Shown one piece after another: positions 1 through 6,702 of a DNA stretch of 8,167 bases. A program made the translations under genes and the position numbers. The DNA is taken from assembly GCA_021324035.1 (NCBI GenBank), contig JAJPJU010000226.1, positions 1-8,167 on the forward strand. The letters are read 5' to 3'. The DNA comes from Spartobacteria bacterium. GTDB taxonomy: Bacteria > Verrucomicrobiota > Verrucomicrobiia > Chthoniobacterales > UBA10450. The notes beneath the pieces were generated by a model that made no database searches, had not been told where the DNA came from, and worked only from the letters and a program-made list of their open reading frames with translations. Numbering within the stretch: position 1 is the first letter of the stretch; the number at the start of each line of letters is the position of its first letter.

Positions 1-56
1 ATCCGATCCGGAACGATCCTCGGTTTCAAAACCTGATCGAACAAGCGCCGCAGTGA
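1..56 (+). CDS. C-terminal end of a probable TolB/TPR-type protein (5' part outside window)
   Basis: The third forward frame is open from the window edge to a TGA at 54-56 and encodes about 17 residues ending in IRNDPRFQNLIEQAPQ. This resembles the usual C-terminus of TPR proteins of the TolB/adenylate-cyclase-like class, where a PLR-x-DPRF-x-x-L motif follows the last repeat. The complete gene just downstream ends with the comparable LRPDKRFVSLVETIGL. The stop codon overlaps the GTG start of that gene by four bases (GTGA), the classic arrangement for translational coupling. Only the tail is visible, so the family assignment rests on one short motif and the neighbour, and a tandem paralogue is an inference. 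Confidence 0.5.
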   Translation, partial: PIRNDPRFQNLIEQAPQ

Positions 57-1705
57 ATCGATTTTTCGCCGAACTCAAACGGAGAAAGGTTTACACGGTC
101 GCCGTTGCGTATTTGCTCGGCGGATGGGCCCTGGCCCAGGGTCTCGCGCAGGTGTTGCCCGTGTTCGATATTCCGAACTGGGTCGTGCGACTGCTTGTCG
201 TCTTGATCATCGTTGGATTTCCCGTTGCGCTGACGTTCTCCTGGTTTTTCGATCTCACCCGCTACGGCGTTGTTCGCACGCCCAACCTGAAGGACATCGA
301 TACCGCGCTGGCGCCGCGCTACGGCCAAAATTCGATTGCCGTCTTGCCGTTCGCCGATCTGAGTCCGAATCGTGATCACGATTATTTTAGCGACGGGATC
401 GCCGATGAAATTCTGACGGCGCTGTCGAAAATCGACAACTTGCGGGTGGCGGCGCGCCGGTCGTCCTTCTGGTTCAAGGACCAAAAGGCCGATGCCCGCG
501 AGGTAGCCAGGAGGCTCAATGTCGCGCACGTTTTGGAAGGCTCGGTCCGCCGCGATGAAAATCGTGTCCGGGTGACCGCGGAACTGATTGACGCGCGCAG
601 CGGTTTTACGATTTGGTCCGACACGTTCGAGCGCGAAATGCAGAGCATTTTTGCGCTTCAGGACGAGATCACGCGCGCAATTGTCGATGCCCTCAAACTG
701 AAGCTCGCGATTACGCCGCCGGCGCCGGCACGGAGCCCTGACGCCTACGATTCTTATCTCCAGGGACTTTTCTACTCCGACAAAAGCACCGAGGAAGCGC
801 TGAGAAAAAGTCTCGGACATTTCGAGACAGCATTGCAAAAAGATCCGCGGTTTGGCCGGGCCTGGACCGGAATTGCGAAGTCGTGGTTATGGCTGGCCGA
901 TGCCTACGTGGCGCCTCTCGAAGCCTATTCAAATATGCGCGGCGCCGCCCTGAATGCTTTGAAGATCGACAAGACCGACGCCGAAGCGCACGTCTATCTC
1001 GGCGAGACTAAACGGATTCTCGACTGGAACATGGACGGCGCTGAGCGTGAATTTTATCGCGCGATCGAGCTCGATCCCAATTCTACGCCGACAAATTATT
1101 TTTCGGCGGCATTTTTCGCTGCATTGGGCGATCGCGAGAACGCGCTCAAGTATTTAAAGCGCACTTCGGCGATTGATCCCGCTTCGCTTTGGGTCAACAA
1201 CGCCGCTTGCGAACTTTACCGCTACTTCGGGCTCTACGATGAAGCCCTTGCCGCGGGCGAGCGCGCAGTGCAACTCGACCCGGCGTTTATTTACGGCGAA
1301 CCACTTTTGGCCGCGCTCTATCGTGAAATGGGCTTCTACGACGAAGCGATAGCCCTTTATGAAAAGGCGGAGATCGTCAGTGGTCGTCCCGCTTTCGGCC
1401 ACGCGATCACTTTCGCGAAAATGAATCGGCCGGACGCTGCGCGCGAGCTGCTGGCCAAAGCGATTGCCGCGCGGGGAAGCTACACTCCCGGAGACGCCGT
1501 CGCCCACGTTCATGTTGCGCTCGGTGCCTACGAGGACGCGATGCGCGAACTGCAGCGCGCCGCTGAGGAACATTCGTCGTCACTCCACTTCATCGGCGTT
1601 GCGCCGGAATTTGCGCCGTTGCGTCCGGACAAACGATTTGTGTCGCTGGTGGAGACAATCGGGCTCGAGCCAAAAAGGGTTTTTGCGATCAATCCACCGC
1701 ACTGA
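53..1705 (+). CDS. Membrane-anchored TolB/FlgO-like domain protein with TPR repeats
   Basis: This 550-residue protein starts at GTG 53, giving the N-terminus MNRFFAELKRRKVYTVAVAY, which is typical of this family. Two hydrophobic segments lie at about residues 14-34 and 43-65. The junction SWFFDLTRYGVVRT after the second helix is also typical. Residues about 94-218 form a TolB N-terminal/FlgO-like domain (SIAVLPFADLS, YFSDGIADEILTALS, HVLEGSVRR, FTIWSDTFER, IFALQDEI). Tetratricopeptide repeats fill about 231-445, with canonical pieces such as AEREFYRAIELDPNS and YDEALAAGERAVQLDP. Related proteins often carry an N-terminal DNA-binding, kinase or cyclase domain; none is present here. TPRs suggest a scaffold for protein-protein contacts, but the biological role is unknown. 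There is no clear Shine-Dalgarno, so translation is probably coupled to the upstream gene through the GTGA overlap. The gene ends flush against the stop of the convergent gene. Confidence 0.9.
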   Translation: MNRFFAELKRRKVYTVAVAYLLGGWALAQGLAQVLPVFDIPNWVVRLLVVLIIVGFPVALTFSWFFDLTRYGVVRTPNLKDIDTALAPRYGQNSIAVLPFADLSPNRDHDYFSDGIADEILTALSKIDNLRVAARRSSFWFKDQKADAREVARRLNVAHVLEGSVRRDENRVRVTAELIDARSGFTIWSDTFEREMQSIFALQDEITRAIVDALKLKLAITPPAPARSPDAYDSYLQGLFYSDKSTEEALRKSLGHFETALQKDPRFGRAWTGIAKSWLWLADAYVAPLEAYSNMRGAALNALKIDKTDAEAHVYLGETKRILDWNMDGAEREFYRAIELDPNSTPTNYFSAAFFAALGDRENALKYLKRTSAIDPASLWVNNAACELYRYFGLYDEALAAGERAVQLDPAFIYGEPLLAALYREMGFYDEAIALYEKAEIVSGRPAFGHAITFAKMNRPDAARELLAKAIAARGSYTPGDAVAHVHVALGAYEDAMRELQRAAEEHSSSLHFIGVAPEFAPLRPDKRFVSLVETIGLEPKRVFAINPPH

Positions 1706-2587
1706 TTATTGGAAAATCAGGTCGCGGCCGTGGCCGTGCGAACGAATGCCGTAATTATGAAGGTCACGAGCGGCCAGCTGCATTCCAAAGAAGAGCGCCG
1801 CGATTAATCCGAAATAGAGGACCGACATCGCCCAACGTTGAACCGGTGTGACCTCATAATATTGACGTTCTTCTTCGGTGCGTTTCTTGAAAAGGGAAAT
1901 GATGCGCGGCAAGGACGCGATCACCATCAGCCAGACGATGAAGTTTGGATATTTCCAGCCTAACCAGAGCAGAATTGCGAAGCCCGGCAGCCACAGCCAA
2001 CGCGATAACGCCGTCACGATTCGTCCGCCGTCCAACATTCCGACCGGAGTGAGGTTGAACAGGTTCAGAAAATATCCGAACCAGGCGAGGGCGAAGAAAA
2101 TTGGAATGTCGGTCAGCTCGCCGATGGAATTGCAGGCAAACGCGCCTAACGAGCCGAGCATGGGGCCGCCGATGCCGACGCAGGCTTCCATCCAGGCGTT
2201 GCGGGGCGCTTCCTTCAACGCGATGAACGCGCCCATAAATGGAATGAAAACCGGCGCGCCGACTTTGAGCCCGAATTTCTTCGCGACAAGGAGATGCCCG
2301 CATTCGTGAATGAGCAGAAGCACCACAAAGCCGACCGCGAACTTCCAGCCCCACATCATGGTATAAACCCAGATCATCAACAACATCGTCCCGCCCGACT
2401 TGAGCAGGAGTGGCAAGAACTTGAGCGCTGGCAGGACTAAAAATTTCAGCTTCGCAAAAAACTTCGCGATAACGACCAGGGCGACGCCGATTGGGCCGAG
2501 AGCTTTTTTAACACGGGCCGGCCAGCTTTGTTGCGACGGATGCGCGGAATCCGTTTCGATGGCTGTGCCGTCCGGTGCGCCGTTCAT
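1706..2587 (-). CDS. M50 / site-2-type membrane zinc metalloprotease
   Basis: This 293-residue polytopic membrane protein has the M50 active-site motif HECGH at residues 94-98, inside a hydrophobic segment (FVVLLLIHECGHLLVAKKFG). The second metal-ligand motif, LTPVGMLDGGR, has Asp186 as the probable third zinc ligand. Further hydrophobic segments lie at about 32-75, 140-180, 198-225 and 255-272. The family cleaves substrates within the membrane, often in regulated intramembrane proteolysis. No PDZ domain is present, so this is a compact form unlike RseP. The C-terminus holds a short His-containing stretch (SHGHGRD). The ATG at 2587 has no good Shine-Dalgarno and sits 57 bases after the stop of the epimerase/dehydratase gene, so it may be the last gene of that operon. 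The substrate is unknown. The first 30 residues are polar and may be cytoplasmic. Confidence 0.92.
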   Translation of the reverse strand: MNGAPDGTAIETDSAHPSQQSWPARVKKALGPIGVALVVIAKFFAKLKFLVLPALKFLPLLLKSGGTMLLMIWVYTMMWGWKFAVGFVVLLLIHECGHLLVAKKFGLKVGAPVFIPFMGAFIALKEAPRNAWMEACVGIGGPMLGSLGAFACNSIGELTDIPIFFALAWFGYFLNLFNLTPVGMLDGGRIVTALSRWLWLPGFAILLWLGWKYPNFIVWLMVIASLPRIISLFKKRTEEERQYYEVTPVQRWAMSVLYFGLIAALFFGMQLAARDLHNYGIRSHGHGRDLIFQ

Positions 2588-2644
2588 CTTCTAAGTTCGG
2601 TCAGGTTTGGGTCCACCTCAATCCGGCCCTGGGAAGGAAGTGAA

Positions 2645-4135
2645 TCAGACCGGCGGGTTTCGCAATTCGTTGAACGCGCTGCCGAGGTTCGCGAGGACGT
2701 CGCTGGCCAGCAATGATTCTTCGCTTTGAGCTTTTTGGAAGACGGAGACTTCGGCGGCGCGGCCACAGGCCCAGGCCCCGATTCGGCCGCAATCGTAAAG
2801 TGCTAATCCGCGACCGGCCAATCCCGCGCAAACCCCGGTGAGCACGTCACCCATTCCGCCGCTCGCCATTCCGGGATTTCCGGTGGTGTTGTAGCTGATC
2901 GGCTTCGCGCGCTCGCACACGATGGTGCGGCTTCCTTTCAACAGCAGAGTAATTGGAAAGCGGACGCAAAAGTTTCGAGCGATGCCGGCCCGCGCCATTT
3001 TGCCTACGTCCATCAATCGTTTCATTTCTCCCGGATGCGGAGTAAGCAGCCGAGGACCACGACAACTTCGCAGTACGTCGACTTTGTCGGCGACAATATT
3101 CAGGCCGTCGGCATCGACGATCATCGGCTGCTTCGCATTCTCGATTAGTCCGAGAATATCCGCGGCGCGTGATTTCCCCAAGCCAGGGCCGACCGCCCAG
3201 ACGTCGACAGTTTCTTCCAGCAAATCGCGGTATCGCCGAATCGGCTTCACCATCGCTTCAACCGGCGCTGAACTGGCGACGATGTCGTAAATTTCTTCCG
3301 GCACGAAAACCTCGACCAAACCGGCGCCGGCCCGAAGGGCGCCTTCAGTAGCCATGTTCGCTGCGCCCACGAATCCCCTCGATCCGGCGACCACGCCGAT
3401 GCGGCCGAATTCATTTTTGTAAGCGTCGAACTTTCGCCGGGAAAGGATCGAACCGAGCGAAAATGGAGTGGCCACCAGCTCGTTCACGGCGGTTGCGTCG
3501 GGCCACAAACCGGGAAGGGGCACAACTTCAATGCGGCCCACGAAATCAAGCGCGGAATCGACGATAAGGCCGTGTTTGGCGTAGCCGATCGTTACCGTGA
3601 AATCGGCCACCACCGAATCTTCCGGATCGTTCTCGCCCGAATCGGCGTCGAGCCCCGTCGGCAGATCAACGGCAAAGACAAAGGCGTTGTCCTCGCGGCG
3701 AAGGCGATTGATCTCGCGGGCCGCGGATCGAATTGGCTCGCGCAAAAAAGATTTCGCGCCGGTGCCGAGCAATCCGTCCAGGATGATCGTAAACGGAGCG
3801 CGATCGATTGTGTCGCCAAGTTTGAGAGTGGATTCCTGCAGGGCCTTTAACTTTTTCTGAGTGAGTTCGCTGCAATTTTCTTCCGCGAACGGCAAACGCA
3901 GGTCGATTTTCCAGCCGATGCGTTGCAATTGTTCCGCCGCGACAAGGGCGTCGCCACCGTTGTGCCCTTTGCCTGCAAAAACGATGCAGGTGCCCGCCCT
4001 TGGGAAAAATTGGTGGATTGCCCGCGCGACTCCGATGCCGGCCTGGTCCATCAATGTCTCAACGGTGACGCCGCGCGAGAAGACCGCTTGTTCAGCGGCC
4101 TGCATTTGCGCCGAGCTCAGAACAGGCGAGTCCAA
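2645..4135 (-). CDS. nnr: Bifunctional NAD(P)H-hydrate epimerase / ADP-dependent NAD(P)H-hydrate dehydratase
   Basis: This cytoplasmic metabolite-repair enzyme of 496 residues has the usual length for the two-domain form. The N-terminal YjeF_N domain (about 1-220) interconverts R- and S-NAD(P)HX. It shows GKGHNGGDA at 55-63, a variant of the common GNNGGDG nucleotide loop, then LDGLLGTG with Asp120, and VDLPTGLDADSG at 156-167. The C-terminal carbohydrate-kinase-like domain (about 230-490) dehydrates S-NAD(P)HX using ADP. It shows AGSRGFVGAANMA, VGPGLG, VDADGLN, TPHPGE and NPGMASGGMGDVLTG with probable catalytic Asp430. The start is TTG at 4135, immediately after the TAG of the amidase gene. 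A GGAGG five bases upstream supports it, and the resulting N-terminus LSSAQMQAAEQAV fits the family. The role is housekeeping, so its place behind the amidase need not mean a shared function. Confidence 0.96.
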   Translation of the reverse strand: MDSPVLSSAQMQAAEQAVFSRGVTVETLMDQAGIGVARAIHQFFPRAGTCIVFAGKGHNGGDALVAAEQLQRIGWKIDLRLPFAEENCSELTQKKLKALQESTLKLGDTIDRAPFTIILDGLLGTGAKSFLREPIRSAAREINRLRREDNAFVFAVDLPTGLDADSGENDPEDSVVADFTVTIGYAKHGLIVDSALDFVGRIEVVPLPGLWPDATAVNELVATPFSLGSILSRRKFDAYKNEFGRIGVVAGSRGFVGAANMATEGALRAGAGLVEVFVPEEIYDIVASSAPVEAMVKPIRRYRDLLEETVDVWAVGPGLGKSRAADILGLIENAKQPMIVDADGLNIVADKVDVLRSCRGPRLLTPHPGEMKRLMDVGKMARAGIARNFCVRFPITLLLKGSRTIVCERAKPISYNTTGNPGMASGGMGDVLTGVCAGLAGRGLALYDCGRIGAWACGRAAEVSVFQKAQSEESLLASDVLANLGSAFNELRNPPV

Positions 4136-5125
4136 CTAATCCTCCGCCTGCTTGGTTCTTTTTTTCTTAGTTGAGCTTTTGGTGGACGCCGTCTCGGAAG
4201 ATGTCTTATGCCGTTTTGAGGAAGTCGATTTCGAGCTCTTGGAACTTCGCCTGTGTCTGCCCCGCGACAGGTCCGGATCGCGATAATGCGTTTGATCGAT
4301 AAACGGCTGAAGCGGCACCGTCTCCGGCTCCAAAGTTGACGAGTTTGAGCTTGAAACGATTCTGGTTGCTCCCGCCATGCGCGCCACCGATTCGCGGTTT
4401 TGAATTCCGTGGGCGATTTCCAAGGCGAGTTTTTGCCGATACGAAGAATTTTGAGCGTATTGCGCTTCGTTCGGATTGGTCAGGAAACCGCACTCGACCA
4501 GCACCGACGGAATGCGGGTATTTCGCAACACATAAAAACCTCGACGCCGCACTCCGCGGTTAGCTGACGGGGCGCCGCCGGCCACGTAATAATGGATCGC
4601 CGACGCGAGTCCCAAACTTTGAGAGCTATAGAAATAAGTCTCGATACCGCTCGCGCTCCGCCGCGGCGTGGCATTGAAGTGAATACAGACGAAAATCGCA
4701 TCCCGATAGGAATTGCCGATGGCGACGCGGGTGCCCAATGGGATGAAAACATCGCTGTCTCGCGTCATCACAACGCGATAGCCCGAAGCCTGAAGAATTG
4801 CTTTCAATCGTTGGGCAACATCGAGATTCATCACGCTCTCGGCGACGCGCTGACCGGCGATTCCGCCGCGATCGTATCCGCCATGACCAGGATCGATAAC
4901 TACGGTAATGGACTGCCGTGGAGCCTGGGAACCGCCGCCTCGCCGTTGCATCACGGGCTTCGGGGTCGCCCGAGGCGCAGCCGGACCATTGACTCGATGC
5001 TCCCGCTCGGACAATGAGCTCGGCGCAGGCAATGCGCGGACTGACGGAGCGATCGACAGTCCGGCGAGAAACAAAATCAGAATGAAAGAGAAGTTTCGCA
5101 TGGGGCTAATCGTCTTTTGGCGCAT
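4136..5125 (-). CDS. N-acetylmuramoyl-L-alanine amidase (Amidase_3), secreted, with basic Ser/Lys-rich tail
   Basis: This enzyme hydrolyses the amide bond between N-acetylmuramic acid and L-alanine in peptidoglycan and acts outside the cytoplasmic membrane. A signal peptide is evident (FSFILILFLAGLSIAPSVRA, cleavage probably after about residue 31). A proline-rich linker follows, then the zinc amidase domain at about 73-245. Zinc ligands are His81 in DPGHGG, Glu96 in VAES and His149 in CIHFNA. The catalytic Glu211 is in LVECGFLTN. Residues about 287-326 are a low-complexity Ser/Lys/Arg tail, which is unusual for the family. There is no AMIN, SPOR or LysM domain. The gene overlaps the upstream secreted-protein gene by 20 bases if it starts at ATG 5125. 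A second in-frame ATG at 5101 (MRNFSFILI) gives a shorter, equally good signal peptide that begins just after the upstream stop, and cannot be excluded. Confidence 0.94.
   Translation of the reverse strand: MRQKTISPMRNFSFILILFLAGLSIAPSVRALPAPSSLSEREHRVNGPAAPRATPKPVMQRRGGGSQAPRQSITVVIDPGHGGYDRGGIAGQRVAESVMNLDVAQRLKAILQASGYRVVMTRDSDVFIPLGTRVAIGNSYRDAIFVCIHFNATPRRSASGIETYFYSSQSLGLASAIHYYVAGGAPSANRGVRRRGFYVLRNTRIPSVLVECGFLTNPNEAQYAQNSSYRQKLALEIAHGIQNRESVARMAGATRIVSSSNSSTLEPETVPLQPFIDQTHYRDPDLSRGRHRRSSKSSKSTSSKRHKTSSETASTKSSTKKKRTKQAED
4141..4145 (-). promoter_or_regulatory. Shine-Dalgarno GGAGG for the TTG-started epimerase/dehydratase gene
   Basis: On the minus strand the last codons of the amidase gene contain GGAGG, followed by ATTAG and then TTG. 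The five-base spacing is close to ideal. This is the clearest ribosome binding site in the window and decides the TTG start over the later in-frame ATG at codon 11. Because it lies inside the upstream coding sequence, terminating and initiating ribosomes are likely coupled. Confidence 0.75.
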
Positions 5126-5978
5126 CCGGCGGACGCGCCGAAAGCTTTGGAGCGGTAGCGCGTGCAGTTTGGGTCACCGGTGTGTCCATCATTCCACCCG
5201 CAACCTTTATCACACCGTCGGCGGCATGGACAAGACGCGGTCGATTTTTGGTTTCGGCAAAACTGGCCCGTGAAACCAGCTCCCCGTTAAGACCAACCCG
5301 GGCATACGACCACATTCGCGGGGCTGCGCAGTAAAGAACGTGAAGCTGATTCGAATTATCGAATTCAGCCTGCGGCGAATCGAAGGCGATCATTTGGCCT
5401 AACGAGTAAGTCGCGTAAACTATTCCGCTGTCCTTGTCTTCAACCCGGACGTAGAGCGAGGTATGATCGGGAAAGCGGTTGGTCATTAACGAATATGTTC
5501 GGGCGTTGCCGCCCGCGCCGCCATCCTCCGGAACGCCCACGGTTTTTTGCCAGATCGGCCGCGCGTCAGTGACTTCGAAAACTTTGGTTTGCGAATAAAA
5601 GAACTTGTTCAGATCGCCGAAATAAATGTGGGCCCGAACGCGATAGGTGCCGAAATCGTGCACGCCATACATCGGGGTGAGATTCACTTTCCGAGTCACC
5701 CGCTGGCCGGCTCCAACGCTGAGCGCTTCGGTCGATACCTTGGAAATCTGCGGGATCGGTTGGCCTTCACTGCCAGTGACTTCAAATCCGAACCAGGCTT
5801 GGCTGCCATTGTCACGAAGATCAACGTCACGCCCCGCGAGATTGGTTATTGTGATGTTCGCGACCACGGGTTCGTAAGCAATGTATTGAAGGCGCGGAAA
5901 TTTTAGTTCGACCTGAATCTGGCCGGCCGCGCTGCCCGCAATTAACCCGAGACACGCCACGGCCCAGCGCAACTTCAT
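5106..5978 (-). CDS. Secreted beta-rich protein of unknown function
   Basis: I do not recognise this family. From ATG 5978 the protein has 290 residues and begins with a clean signal peptide (MKLRWAVACLGLIAGSAAG), with no lipobox cysteine at the predicted cleavage site. Residues about 20-137 alternate hydrophobic and polar residues as in an immunoglobulin-like beta sandwich (PVVANITITNLAGRDVDLRD, TYRVRAHIYFGD). Residues about 138-262 form a second beta-rich part (TSLYVRVEDKDSGIVYATY, LHVLYCAAPRMWSYARVGLN) that loosely recalls propeller-like blades. The last 25 residues are Pro/Ala-rich and probably disordered. An in-frame ATG at 6014 would add 12 residues and start 10 bases after the upstream stop; neither start has a good Shine-Dalgarno. 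The position directly before the amidase suggests a periplasmic or cell-surface accessory role, which is inference only. Confidence 0.82.
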   Translation of the reverse strand: MKLRWAVACLGLIAGSAAGQIQVELKFPRLQYIAYEPVVANITITNLAGRDVDLRDNGSQAWFGFEVTGSEGQPIPQISKVSTEALSVGAGQRVTRKVNLTPMYGVHDFGTYRVRAHIYFGDLNKFFYSQTKVFEVTDARPIWQKTVGVPEDGGAGGNARTYSLMTNRFPDHTSLYVRVEDKDSGIVYATYSLGQMIAFDSPQAEFDNSNQLHVLYCAAPRMWSYARVGLNGELVSRASFAETKNRPRLVHAADGVIKVAGGMMDTPVTQTARATAPKLSARPPDAPKDD

Positions 5979-6024
5979 GGAAACGTAAACTACCGCAAAG
6001 CCACGTAGTTGCATAGAAAAGTGA

Positions 6025-6702
6025 TCAGGCCGGCTGGCGTTGCGACTTCTGGTCTTCCTTGTTGGCGTTGATCGCTTCGATCAGGACCTCGTCCCACGGT
6101 GCAGTGATGGTCTCGACTGGCGGCCGGACGCTCCGCTCGTAGGCAAATTCCACCTCTTTCCAACCGACGATTTCGAACAGGGCTTCGCGGCCGCGATTGG
6201 CGGCGGTTTCGGCGTGAACGATTTTGCCGTTGCGCAAAAACACCAGCCCACTGCGTCCATCTTTCACCATCTGGACCGCGCCGTTGCGACAGCCCAGGGA
6301 GCACATTTGCAGAACATCGGCGGCGTGAAAAAAATCCGGGGCGTCGGGTGGAGTTTGCTCGGCCCGCTCGATTGCCGCCAGCAACTCGTCGCCCGGAATT
6401 GGTTCGGGAAAAATCTTTGTTCTCGCGATTTCCAGACGGCGTTCGTCAGCCGAATAATTGGGGAAGAACAGGACCTGCAGGCCCGCGAAGATCTCGCTCA
6501 ACGCCGAGCCGAGATTGAGTCCGTTGATCCCTTCGGATTCGAGCTGGGTCAGAAGCAAATCGCACCGTTGATGGTGTCTCGCCCAGTCCATGGCCGAGGC
6601 CTCGCTCGAAACCAGGTGGCAGAAGTGCCGGGAATAATTTTTTATCATCTGCACCAGCGCATCGCCCATTTCGGGATCGCGGTGCACAATGAGCAATTGC
6701 AT
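6025..6702 (-). CDS. Degenerate receiver domain fused to DUF4388 (PatA-like)
   Basis: This 225-residue soluble protein has two parts. Residues 1-115 fit a response-regulator receiver fold: LLIVHRDP at the first strand, CDLLLTQLE at the third, and a final FPEPIPGDELLAAIERA. The phospho-acceptor Asp position falls on Gln53 and the conserved Lys on Glu100, so phosphorylation is unlikely; this alignment was made by eye. Residues about 122-215 match DUF4388, with FFHAADVLQMCSLG, GLVFLRNGKIVHAET, GREALFEIVGWKEVEFAYE. This domain is found in PatA-type proteins and in many gliding- or polarity-linked proteins of other bacteria. The start ATG shares one base with the TAA of the upstream TPR gene (TAATG), and there is no Shine-Dalgarno, so coupled translation is expected. 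A regulatory adaptor for the adjacent TPR membrane protein is plausible but not shown. Confidence 0.85.
   Translation of the reverse strand: MQLLIVHRDPEMGDALVQMIKNYSRHFCHLVSSEASAMDWARHHQRCDLLLTQLESEGINGLNLGSALSEIFAGLQVLFFPNYSADERRLEIARTKIFPEPIPGDELLAAIERAEQTPPDAPDFFHAADVLQMCSLGCRNGAVQMVKDGRSGLVFLRNGKIVHAETAANRGREALFEIVGWKEVEFAYERSVRPPVETITAPWDEVLIEAINANKEDQKSQRQPA

Noticed and set aside
26..838. Long minus-strand open frame (270 codons) opposite the TolB/TPR gene
   Set aside because: It is rich in Arg, Gln and Asn with no recognisable domain, and lies wholly antisense to a gene with clear family motifs. It fits a shadow frame caused by GC-biased codon use.
1154..1573. Minus-strand open frame of 139 codons inside the TPR region
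   Set aside because: It is antisense to well-formed TPR repeats and shows no domain, signal peptide or ribosome site of its own.
1720..1740. GC-rich inverted repeat near the convergent junction as a possible terminator
   Set aside because: The arms are about five bases with almost no loop and no T run follows on either strand. The repeat is explained by the codons for the HGHGRD end of the protease.
1854..2354. Alternative minus-strand frame of 166 codons within the M50 protease gene
   Set aside because: It is Arg/Ser/His-rich with no hydrophobic segments, while the overlapping frame encodes HECGH and the second metal motif intact.
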